From VBDM01 sp049802235 (GTDB lineage: Bacteria; Pseudomonadota; Gammaproteobacteria; Burkholderiales; SG8-39): a stretch of DNA of 64,000 bases. Each line of letters opens with the position of its first letter. The first letter of the stretch is position 1. The stretch is from the NCBI GenBank assembly GCA_049802235.1, contig JBARMB010000049.1:1-64000 (forward strand), in the 5' to 3' direction. Both the position numbers and the translations under genes were made by a program. Below the pieces are notes generated by a model. It saw only the letters and a list, made by a program, of their open reading frames with translations, made no database searches and had not been told where the DNA came from. Positions 1 to 7,277 of the stretch are shown here, one piece after another.

Positions 1-79
1 GCATCGATCGGGGCTTTCGATGCCGGCACGTTTACCGGATTGCGCCGGCGGCATAGACTGGGCCCGCAGGGAGGCCGCG

Positions 80-1369
80 ATGAATAATTTCTCCGACGAC
101 ATCTGGCTCGCCGCCGGGCTGCGCACGCCGTTCACGAAAGTGGATGGAGCGCTCGCGCGGCTCGGAGCGATCGCGATATCGGTGCCGGTGGTGCGCGCGA
201 TGACGGGGTTGGACGTTTCTGCGGGCACGGTGAAGCCGGACTTGTTCGTCTGGGGCACGGTGGTGCCGAACCTCGGCTATTCGAACATTGCGCGCGAGGT
301 GCAGATCGACGCCGGTCTCGATCAGACCATCCCCGCGTTTTCGACGGTGCTGGCGTGCTCGACCAGCATGGTCGCTGCGATCCAGGCAGCGTCGATGCTC
401 GGGCATGGCGGCAAGGCGCTCGCGCTCGTCGGCGGCGTCGAGAGCATGAGCCGGGTGCAGATCGGCCTGGCGCAGAATTTTTCCGACCGGCTGCGGCGTT
501 TCTCCCAGGCGCGCTCGCTCGGACGACGGCTCGGTTCGCTCAAGGGTTTGTCCTGGAGCGATATCCGCCTGCACGTTCTCGCCATCGCCAACCGCGCCAC
601 GGGAAAAAGCATGGGCGAGCACTGCGAGGAGATGGCGAAGGCCTGGGGCATCTCCCGCGAAGCGCAGGACCAGCTCGCGCTCGCGAGCCACGAGCGGGCG
701 GTCGCGGGGCAGAAATCCGGATTCTTCGACGACTTGATCGTGCCGGTCGCCGGCGCGAAGCAGGACGGCATTCCGCGCGCCGACACCAGCCTCGAGCGCC
801 TGGCGAAACTGCAGCCGGCATTCGACCGGGCGAGCGGCAAAGGCACGCTCACCGCGGGCAACTCATCGCCGCTGACCGATGGCGCGGCGGGCCTTTGGGT
901 CGTAACCGGCGACGGCCTCAAGCGCCTGCCCGGCGCGCTCGCGCGCGTGCGGCTCATCGACTGGGAAATCGCCGCGGTGGACATTCGCGTCGAGGGCCTG
1001 CTCATGGCGCCTGCCTACGCCATCCCGCGCCTGCTCGCTCGCCATCGCCTCGGCTGCGGCGACATCGCGCTATGGGAAATCCACGAAGCATTCGCGGCGC
1101 AGGTCCACTGCAACGTCGCCGCATTGGAGAGCGCGAAATTCCTGCGCGAGAAGGCGGGCGTCGATGCCGATCCCGGCAAATTTCCCTGGGAGCGGCTCAA
1201 TCCGCACGGCGGCTCGATCGCGATCGGCCATCCGTTCGGCGCCACCGGCGCGCGCATCCTGTCGCAGGCGGTGAAGGAGCTCGCGTCGATGCCCAAAGGA
1301 AGCCGGGCGGTGGTGAGCATCTGCGCCGACGGCGGACTGGGCACGGTGGCGCTGCTCCAGGCCGCCTAA
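80..1369 (+). CDS. Thiolase (acetyl-CoA C-acyltransferase, FadI-like)
   Basis: This 429-residue thiolase should cleave 3-ketoacyl-CoA with CoA, or run the reverse condensation, in the cytoplasm. The nucleophile is Cys93 in LACSTSM. The C-terminal half has WEIHEAFAAQ, then GGSIAIGHPFGATGAR and the second-cysteine motif CADGGLG. HEAFA instead of NEAFA, together with LNPHGG before the GHP motif, fits the FadI/trifunctional-beta branch better than the short biosynthetic thiolases. The ATG at 80 is preferred over an in-frame start 20 codons upstream because AGGGAGG lies 5 bases before it. No FadJ/FadB partner is in the window, so beta-oxidation is family inference. The final CAGGG motif reads CADGG, a small deviation. 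Confidence 0.88.
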   Translation: MNNFSDDIWLAAGLRTPFTKVDGALARLGAIAISVPVVRAMTGLDVSAGTVKPDLFVWGTVVPNLGYSNIAREVQIDAGLDQTIPAFSTVLACSTSMVAAIQAASMLGHGGKALALVGGVESMSRVQIGLAQNFSDRLRRFSQARSLGRRLGSLKGLSWSDIRLHVLAIANRATGKSMGEHCEEMAKAWGISREAQDQLALASHERAVAGQKSGFFDDLIVPVAGAKQDGIPRADTSLERLAKLQPAFDRASGKGTLTAGNSSPLTDGAAGLWVVTGDGLKRLPGALARVRLIDWEIAAVDIRVEGLLMAPAYAIPRLLARHRLGCGDIALWEIHEAFAAQVHCNVAALESAKFLREKAGVDADPGKFPWERLNPHGGSIAIGHPFGATGARILSQAVKELASMPKGSRAVVSICADGGLGTVALLQAA

Positions 1370-1430
1370 GCGGTTCTCGACAGGTCGTGACAACGAAAGC
1401 CGTGCTAGATTAGGAAATCGCCGGCTGAGT

Positions 1431-1454
1431 CGTCCCCCGCGGAAGCGGGGGACG
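1431..1454. repeat. Perfect 10-bp-stem palindrome between thiolase and mlaF
   Basis: CGTCCCCCGC and GCGGGGGACG flank a GGAA loop. There is no T-run after it, so it is not a clear intrinsic terminator. It resembles the small GC-rich dispersed palindromes also seen near 7.1 kb. It lies in the 130-base gap after the thiolase gene and could stabilise that transcript's 3' end. Confidence 0.7.
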
Positions 1455-1499
1455 GAACCAAAGCGCGTCGACAAATTTTCGATTCGGAATACGATTAAA

Positions 1500-2318
1500 T
1501 TGAACACCGCCGCTGAAAACCTGGTCGAGGTGGCCGATCTCGATTTCGCCTACGGCCCGCGCAAGCTGCTCAAGGGCCTGAGCCTGAAAATCCCCCGCGG
1601 CAATGTGGTCGCGATCCTCGGCGCGAGCGGCTGCGGGAAATCCACGCTGCTGCGGCTGATCGGCGGGCAGGCGCAGCCGGCGCGAGGGCACGTCACGGTC
1701 GACGGCCAGGTGGTCGACAAGCTGGACACGCGGGCCCTGTACGCGCTGCGCCGCAGGATCGGGATGATGTTCCAGGCGGGCGGGCTGTTCACCGACATGA
1801 CGATCTTCGACAATATCGCCTTTCCGCTGCGCGAGCACACCGATCTTCCCGAGACATTGATCCGGAGGATCGTGCTGATGAAATTGCACGCGGTCGGGCT
1901 GCGCGGAGCCCAAGGGCTGATGCCGAACGAGGTTTCCGGCGGAATGTCGCGCCGCGTGGCGCTCGCGCGCGCGATCGCGCTCGACCCGATGCTCGCCATG
2001 TACGACGAACCTTTCGCGGGGCTCGACCCGATCTCGATGAACGTCATCGCCAAACTGATCCGCGAGCTGAACGACGCGCTGGGCGCGACCTCTATCGTCG
2101 TGAGCTACGACGTCGGCGAGGCGGTGAAGCTCGTCGACTACATCTATGTCATCGGCGATGGGGTTCTGGCGGGCGAGGGCACGCCCGAGGCGATGCTCGC
2201 TTCCGGCGACCCGTACGTGCGCCAGTTCATGCACGCGCAGCCCGACGGCCCGGTCGCGTTTCACTATCCGGGCCGGCCGCTGGAAGTCGATCTCGGCGTG
2301 AAACGCGCCGGCCGGTAG
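1500..2318 (+). CDS. mlaF: ABC transporter ATPase, MlaF-like, with Tyr in the H-loop
   Basis: MlaF is the ATPase of the MlaFEDB inner-membrane complex, which moves phospholipids between inner and outer membrane. The 272-residue protein has Walker A GASGCGKST (41-49), the family stretch LFTDM..FDN..PLREHT, signature SGGM (147-150) and Walker B with DEPFAGLDP (169-176). The C-terminal tail VRQFMHAQPDGPVAFHYPG is typical of MlaF. At the H-loop, where ABC ATPases normally have a switch histidine (SHDV), the sequence is SYDV with Tyr203 (codon TAC). The start is TTG with only a weak GGAA upstream. MlaE, D, C and B are not in the window, so the gene stands alone here. Confidence 0.85.
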   Translation: MNTAAENLVEVADLDFAYGPRKLLKGLSLKIPRGNVVAILGASGCGKSTLLRLIGGQAQPARGHVTVDGQVVDKLDTRALYALRRRIGMMFQAGGLFTDMTIFDNIAFPLREHTDLPETLIRRIVLMKLHAVGLRGAQGLMPNEVSGGMSRRVALARAIALDPMLAMYDEPFAGLDPISMNVIAKLIRELNDALGATSIVVSYDVGEAVKLVDYIYVIGDGVLAGEGTPEAMLASGDPYVRQFMHAQPDGPVAFHYPGRPLEVDLGVKRAGR

Positions 2319-2366
2319 ATATTCGGAAGCGGGCCTTCCTTCACCGATTCGACCGGAGTCAAGACC

Positions 2367-2834
2367 ATGCCGCTATCGCATATCGAGCATTATCTGGTCG
2401 CCGCCGACGACATGGAGAAGACCCGCGACTGGTACCGCGACGTCCTCGGCATGCAGGAAGGCTGGCATCCGGATTTCGGTTTTCCCGTCTACTGGATGTA
2501 CCTCGGCGGGCAGGACGTGGTGCACATCGGCCGCAACGCGAAGGCGGCGAGCGAGAGCCAGAAGATCTATCTCGGACGCGCCTCGCAGAACACCGGCGCC
2601 GGCACCGGCGCGGTCGACCACATCGCGTTCCGCGCCAAGGGACTGAAGGAAACGATGGCGCACCTGCGTCGCCGCAAAGTGGAATTCAACGAGCGGCGCG
2701 CGAACGGCCAGGCGCTCTACCAGCTTTTCCTGTACGACCCGAACGGCATCAAGGTCGAGCTCAACTTCGATGCGGCGGAAGCCGAGGGCATCGAGCCGGA
2801 GATCACTGCGGAGAAGCTGGCGGCGAGGAAGTGA
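2367..2834 (+). CDS. VOC-superfamily protein (glyoxalase/dioxygenase fold)
   Basis: The 155-residue single-domain protein has the vicinal-oxygen-chelate pattern. It opens with HIEHYLVAADDMEKTRDWYRD, has VDHIAFRAKG in the middle and ends with YQLFLYDPNGIKVELNF. His and Glu at these places are the usual metal ligands of the fold (His in SHIEHYL, His in VDHIAF, Glu in KVELNF). Substrate is not predictable: glyoxalase I, extradiol dioxygenase and fosfomycin-resistance members share the pattern. It follows mlaF by 48 bases, but the two need not be functionally linked. The 135 bases after it, up to the aminotransferase, show no gene. Confidence 0.75.
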   Translation: MPLSHIEHYLVAADDMEKTRDWYRDVLGMQEGWHPDFGFPVYWMYLGGQDVVHIGRNAKAASESQKIYLGRASQNTGAGTGAVDHIAFRAKGLKETMAHLRRRKVEFNERRANGQALYQLFLYDPNGIKVELNFDAAEAEGIEPEITAEKLAARK

Positions 2835-2969
2835 GGAAGCGAAGCGGATCGCACGGAAATTGCAGGTCGGTATGAACGCAGTCTTTCGCTATCGGGGCAG
2901 AATTGGAAAAGTCCGGCTCCGATCTGCCCGTGTTCCTCGGGCGTCCGGAACTATTTGTGCTGCCGCGAA

Positions 2970-4313
2970 CTAGCGCGTCGCCCTGATCGCCCCGCGCAGC
3001 TTTTCGATCATCGTCTCGATCTCGGCCTTGGTCGAGATGTACGGCGGCGCCATGGCGATGGTTTCGCCGGTGAAGCGATACAGCATGCCTTCCTCGATGC
3101 CGCGCTCGAAGACTTTCAGCGCGCGCACGCCCGGCTTGCCCGGGACGGGCTCGAGATCGACCGCCGCGGCGAGGCCGACGTTGCGGATGTCCGTGACGCC
3201 CGGCTCGCCTTTGAGAGAATGCACCGCCTGCTCGAGCACCGGTTCGAGTTCGCGCGCGCGCTTGAATAAATCTTCCTCATCGATCGCATCGAGCACGGCG
3301 TGCGCCGCCGCCGCGGCGACCGGGTGGCCCGAGTAGGTGTAGCCGTGGAACAGCTCGACCGCGTGCTCGGGCCCGGTCATGAACGCGTCGTAGATCGCCG
3401 GCTTCACGATCACGCCGCCCATCGGGATGACGCCGTTGGTGACGATCTTGGCGAAGCAGATCATGTCGGGCGTGACGCCGAAGCGCTGCGCGCCGAAAGG
3501 CTCGCCCAGGCGGCCGAATCCGGTGATCACCTCGTCGAAAATGAGCAGGATGCCGTGCCGGTCGCAGATCGCTCGCAGCCGCTCCAGATAGCCGAGCGGC
3601 GGCACGATGACGCCGCCCGAGCCCTGCATCGGCTCGACGATGACCGCAGCGATGGTCGAGGCGTCATGCAGCGCGACCAGGCGCTCGAGCTCATCGGCGA
3701 GGTGCGCGCCCCACCTGGGCTGGCCGCGCGAGAACGCCATTTCGGCGGGGTTGTACGTATGCGGCAGATGATCGACGCCGGCGAGCAGCAGCGGCGCGAA
3801 CATCTTGCGGTTCGCCGCCATGCCGCCCACCGAAATGCCGCCGATGCCGACGCCGTGATAGCCGCGCTCGCGCCCGATCAAGCGCGTGCGCGAGGCTTCG
3901 CCCTTCATGCGGTGGTAGCCGATTGCGATTTTGAGCGCGGTGTCCACGGACTCCGAGCCCGAGTTGCCGAAGAAAACGTGGCCCATGCCTTCGGGCGCCA
4001 GCCCGACGATGCGCTCGGCGAGCGAGAAAATTTTCGCGTGCCCCATCTGGAAGGCGGGGCTGTAGTCGAGCTCTTTTACCTGCGCGGCGACGGCTGCGGC
4101 GATTTTCGGGTGGCCGTGGCCGAGCGGGCAGCACCACAGGCCGGAGATACAGTCGAACAGGCGCCTGCCCTCGACGGTGGTGTAGTAGGCGCCCTGCGCG
4201 GAGGCGAGGAGCCGCGGGCTTTTCTTGTAGTAGCGGTTGTGGGTGAAGGGCATCCAGTAGGCCCCGGTGTTGACCGCTGCCGGCCGCAGCGCTGCTTTCG
4301 TCTCGTGCTTCAT
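2970..4313 (-). CDS. Class III omega-aminotransferase (beta-alanine--pyruvate type)
   Basis: A PLP-dependent fold-type I aminotransferase of 447 residues. The N-terminus YWMPFTHNRYYKKSPRLL is characteristic of omega-amino acid:pyruvate transaminases. The PLP-phosphate site is GNSGSES (117-123), the aspartate is in LIFDEVITGFGR (Asp260) and the Schiff-base lysine is Lys289 in CFAKIVTNG. Likely donors are beta-alanine or other omega-amines, with pyruvate as acceptor. The exact substrate is inference. The ATG at 4313 is chosen because AGGGAGC precedes it by 7 bases. The reading frame stays open far upstream, but that part is antisense to the next two genes and has no family similarity. No linked acyl-CoA or semialdehyde dehydrogenase is present. 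Confidence 0.88.
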   Translation of the reverse strand: MKHETKAALRPAAVNTGAYWMPFTHNRYYKKSPRLLASAQGAYYTTVEGRRLFDCISGLWCCPLGHGHPKIAAAVAAQVKELDYSPAFQMGHAKIFSLAERIVGLAPEGMGHVFFGNSGSESVDTALKIAIGYHRMKGEASRTRLIGRERGYHGVGIGGISVGGMAANRKMFAPLLLAGVDHLPHTYNPAEMAFSRGQPRWGAHLADELERLVALHDASTIAAVIVEPMQGSGGVIVPPLGYLERLRAICDRHGILLIFDEVITGFGRLGEPFGAQRFGVTPDMICFAKIVTNGVIPMGGVIVKPAIYDAFMTGPEHAVELFHGYTYSGHPVAAAAAHAVLDAIDEEDLFKRARELEPVLEQAVHSLKGEPGVTDIRNVGLAAAVDLEPVPGKPGVRALKVFERGIEEGMLYRFTGETIAMAPPYISTKAEIETMIEKLRGAIRATR

Positions 4314-4451
4314 GCGATGCTCCCTGTTTGCCCCGCGGGTGATTATCCGGACATGCAATACCAATTCTACCGCTGCGATTCTACCGCCGGTGCAGGCCGG
4401 AATCGGGCGGAAGTCGTAAAATCGCCGCAGACATAAAGAGGGCCAGGAAAC

Positions 4452-5345
4452 GTGTCCATAGAGCGCAAACCGGCCGACGCGCTGGCCGCATCCATGATGA
4501 TCGTGCTGTGCATGTGCTGGGGTTTCCAGCAGGTCACGATCAAGGCGGCAGCCGAAGACATTTCGCTCATCATGCAGGCAGGGCTGCGCTCGATCATCGC
4601 CGCGCTGCTGCTGCTCGCCTGGTCGCTCGCACGCCGCTCGCCGCTGTTCAACCGCGACGGCACGCTCGTTCCGGGCGTGATCGCCGGGCTGCTGTTTGCC
4701 GTGGAGTTCGTCTTCATCTACGCCGGACTGGAGTGGACGGCCGCCTCGCGCATGATTGTGTTCATCTACCTCGCGCCCTGTTTCACCGCGCTCGGCCTGC
4801 AGTGGTTCGTTCCGGGCGAGCGCCTCGACGCCCTGCAATGGTCCGGAATCGCCATCGCGTTTCTGGGGGTGGTGCTCGCTTTCGCCGAAGGCTTCGGCAA
4901 GGCGCAGGGCGCGACGCTCGTCGGCGATGCGTTCGGCGTGATCGCCGCGGCGCTCTGGGCCGCGACCACGGTGCTGATCCGGGCGAGCCGCCTCGGCTCC
5001 ATCAGCGCCGGCAAGACGCTGTTCTACCAGCTCGCGGTTTCGGCGCTGGTGCTGCCGGCCGCGTCGCTCCTCGCCGGCGAGCCGGGCATCGTCGCGCTCA
5101 CGCCGAAGGCGATCGCAAGCCTTGCCTATCAGAGCATCGTCGTCGCGTTCGCGAGCTACCTCGCGTGGTTCTGGCTGCTGACCCGCTACTACGCCTCGCG
5201 GCTGGCGGTGTTCTCGTTCCTGACGCCGCTGTTCGGCGTCGCCTCCGGCGTGACCTTCCTCTCCGAGCCGCTCACCCCCGCGTTCGTGGGCGCGGCGCTG
5301 CTGGTGAGTGCCGGGATCGCGCTGGTCAACAAGCCGGGACGGTAG
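4452..5345 (+). CDS. EamA/DMT-family transporter
   Basis: A 297-residue drug/metabolite-superfamily membrane protein with two EamA repeats and about ten hydrophobic segments. Repeat one begins at MIVLCMCWGFQQVTIK and repeat two near DAFGVIAAALWAATTVLIR. The second ends in FLTPLFGVASGVTFLSEPLT, the usual EamA C-terminal signature. It probably exports small metabolites or amino acids across the inner membrane. The substrate cannot be read from sequence. The GTG start has AGGAAA 1 base upstream. It is divergent from the aminotransferase, about 140 bases apart, so the two could share a control region. Confidence 0.85.
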   Translation: MSIERKPADALAASMMIVLCMCWGFQQVTIKAAAEDISLIMQAGLRSIIAALLLLAWSLARRSPLFNRDGTLVPGVIAGLLFAVEFVFIYAGLEWTAASRMIVFIYLAPCFTALGLQWFVPGERLDALQWSGIAIAFLGVVLAFAEGFGKAQGATLVGDAFGVIAAALWAATTVLIRASRLGSISAGKTLFYQLAVSALVLPAASLLAGEPGIVALTPKAIASLAYQSIVVAFASYLAWFWLLTRYYASRLAVFSFLTPLFGVASGVTFLSEPLTPAFVGAALLVSAGIALVNKPGR

Positions 5346-5477
5346 GGCGGACACGCACGGCGCTGTTGCCGAGGCGCGCAGCGGAGGCGGTGCAAAACCG
5401 GCGCTGCGGCATCGTCTGGCACCGCTTCGGGGGCGGGAGTATGATCTTCGGAGAACCCTTCGCCGAAGGAGGAGACC

Positions 5478-5912
5478 ATGCAAGTCAGCGAAATCCTCAA
5501 GGTCAAAGGCAACGCCCTCTACACCATCCCGCTTGACGGCAGGGCGATCGAGGCGGTCAACACCATGGCCGAGCACAACATGGGCTCGCTGGTAGTGTTC
5601 GACCGGCACCGCATGGTCGGGATGCTGACGTTCAAGGAAATCCTGCAGGCGCTGAACAAGGGTCGCGGCGCGCTCGGCGACTTGAGGGTGGGCGACATCA
5701 TGGTGCGCGACCCGGTCGTCGCCAATCCGACCATGGAGTTGAACGACCTGCGGCGCACCATGCTCGATTCCGGCGCCCGTTACCTGCCGGTGATGGACGG
5801 CGACACGCTGCTCGGCGTGATTTCGTTCCGCGACGTCGCCAAGGCGGTGCTGGAAGAGCAGGACTTCGAGAACCGCATGCTGAAGGGCTACATAAAAAAC
5901 TGGCCGGAATAG
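5478..5912 (+). CDS. Tandem CBS-domain protein
   Basis: The 144-residue soluble protein consists almost entirely of two CBS domains, about residues 8-65 (ending VGMLTFKEILQAL) and 74-135 (ending LGVISFRDVAKAVL). Such Bateman modules bind adenosine nucleotides and act as energy sensors or as regulators of a partner. No catalytic domain is fused, so the partner is unknown. A strong AGGAGGAG lies just before the ATG. A 6-bp hairpin CTTCGG/CCGAAG overlaps the leader and may modulate initiation. Confidence 0.85.
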   Translation: MQVSEILKVKGNALYTIPLDGRAIEAVNTMAEHNMGSLVVFDRHRMVGMLTFKEILQALNKGRGALGDLRVGDIMVRDPVVANPTMELNDLRRTMLDSGARYLPVMDGDTLLGVISFRDVAKAVLEEQDFENRMLKGYIKNWPE

Positions 5913-5993
5913 CACTGCTGCGCCGGCGCAACTCGGGCGGTCGGCGCTTACCCCTGTGTTAAACTCGCAGAGCATCCGCTGCGGGTGGATTCC

Positions 5994-7094
5994 ATGTCCG
6001 GCAACACATTCGGCCTCTTGTATTGCGTGACCTCGTTCGGCGAGAGCCACGGGCCCGCCTACGGCGGCGTCATCGACGGTTGCCCGCCGGGACTCGAGCT
6101 CGCGGAAGCCGACATCCAGAAGGAGCTCGACCGCAGGAAACCGGGCACCTCTCGCCACGTCACGCAGCGCCAGGAATCCGACCGCGTCGAAATCCTATCC
6201 GGTGTGTTCGAGGGCAGGACGACGGGCACGGCGATCGGTTTCATCATCCGCAACGAAGACCAGCGCAGCAAAGACTACAGCGTGCTCGCCGACACCTTTC
6301 GGCCCGGCCACGCCGACTACACTTATTGGCAGAAATACGGCATGCGTGACTACCGCGGCGGCGGGCGCGCCTCGGCGCGCGAGACCACGATCCGCGTCGC
6401 CGCCGGCGCCATCGCCAGGAAGTGGCTGCGCCAGCGCTACGGCGTCGAAGTGCGTGGCTATCTCGCCCAACTCGGGCCGAACAAAATCGCATTCAAATCA
6501 TGGGACGCGGTGAGCCAGAATCCGTTCTTCTCTGCGGACGCTGCGATCGTGCCGCAGCTGGAAGCATTCATGGACGAGTTGCGCGCTTCCGGCGATTCCT
6601 GCGGTGCGCGCGTCAATGTTACCGCGAGCGGCGTGCCGGTCGGCTGGGGCGAGCCGGTCTACGGCCGGCTCGATGCCGATATCGCCGCGGCGATGATGGG
6701 CATCAACGCGGTGAAAGGCGTCGAGATCGGCTCCGGCTTCGCCGCGATCGAGCAGAAAGGCTCGGAGCATGGCGACGAACTGACGCCTCAGGGTTTCGCT
6801 TCGAACAATGCAGGCGGCGTTCTCGGGGGCATCTCGACCGGGCAGGATATCGTCGTCAGCATCGCCCTCAAGCCCACTTCCAGCATCCGCATTCCGCGCC
6901 GCTCGATCAACCGCAAGGGCGAGGCGACGACGGTGCAGACCACCGGCCGCCACGATCCCTGCGTCGGCATCCGCGCGACGCCGATCGCCGAAGCGATGCT
7001 CGCATGCGTGCTGATGGACCACGCGCTGCGCCATCGCGCGCAATGCGGCGACGTCGCGCCGCCGCTCACGCCGATTCCTGGCCGGGCGCGCTAG
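5994..7094 (+). CDS. aroC: Chorismate synthase
   Basis: AroC makes chorismate from EPSP by a trans-1,4 elimination of phosphate that needs reduced FMN. It is the last step of the common aromatic pathway and supplies trp, folate and quinone synthesis. The 366-residue protein begins SGNTFGLLYCVTSFGESHG (family motif 1), has GMRDYRGGGRASARET in the middle and a C-terminal RHDPCVGIRATPIAEAM. The ATG at 5994 gives the canonical MSGNTFG start. A GTG three codons upstream is possible but would add residues not found in the family. Length is normal. Confidence 0.97.
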   Translation: MSGNTFGLLYCVTSFGESHGPAYGGVIDGCPPGLELAEADIQKELDRRKPGTSRHVTQRQESDRVEILSGVFEGRTTGTAIGFIIRNEDQRSKDYSVLADTFRPGHADYTYWQKYGMRDYRGGGRASARETTIRVAAGAIARKWLRQRYGVEVRGYLAQLGPNKIAFKSWDAVSQNPFFSADAAIVPQLEAFMDELRASGDSCGARVNVTASGVPVGWGEPVYGRLDADIAAAMMGINAVKGVEIGSGFAAIEQKGSEHGDELTPQGFASNNAGGVLGGISTGQDIVVSIALKPTSSIRIPRRSINRKGEATTVQTTGRHDPCVGIRATPIAEAMLACVLMDHALRHRAQCGDVAPPLTPIPGRAR

Positions 7095-7112
7095 GGAGCC
7101 TCAGGTTTTGTC

Positions 7113-7175
7113 ATTCCCGCGTAAGCGGGAATCCAGTGACTTTTTAGCGACGCCGGATCCCCGCTTGCGCGGGGA
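7113..7175. repeat. Pair of GC-rich palindromes, first one dRS3-like
   Basis: The first hairpin (7113-7132) is ATTCCCGC-GTAA-GCGGGAAT and matches the ATTCCC-N8-GGGAAT pattern of the Neisseria dRS3 element. The second (7158-7175) is TCCCCGC-TTGC-GCGGGGA. Both sit downstream of aroC in the 183-base gap before the convergent fusion gene. A mobile or RNA-stabilising role is inference. Confidence 0.7.
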
Positions 7176-7241
7176 GGACGTGTTCGGAGTTCCTAAGAGA
7201 CCGTTTCAGAATGGCCGCAACGGTCTCCAATATAGGGGAGC

Positions 7242-7265
7242 CATGAGGGAATGTTTCCCCTCATG
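7242..7265. other. Hairpin in the convergent aroC / fusion-gene gap
   Basis: CATGAGGG and CCCTCATG pair around AATGTTTC, with one bulged base. No clean U-tract follows on either strand, so this is at best a weak bidirectional terminator between the two converging transcripts. Confidence 0.4.
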
Positions 7266-7277
7266 TTGTAACCGGCC

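Noticed and set aside
4314..6158. In-frame extension of the aminotransferase frame to a 1062-residue protein
   Set aside because: The extra part is antisense to the EamA and CBS genes, is rich in Arg/His/Glu as GC-rich shadow frames are, and the ATG at 4313 has its own ribosome site.
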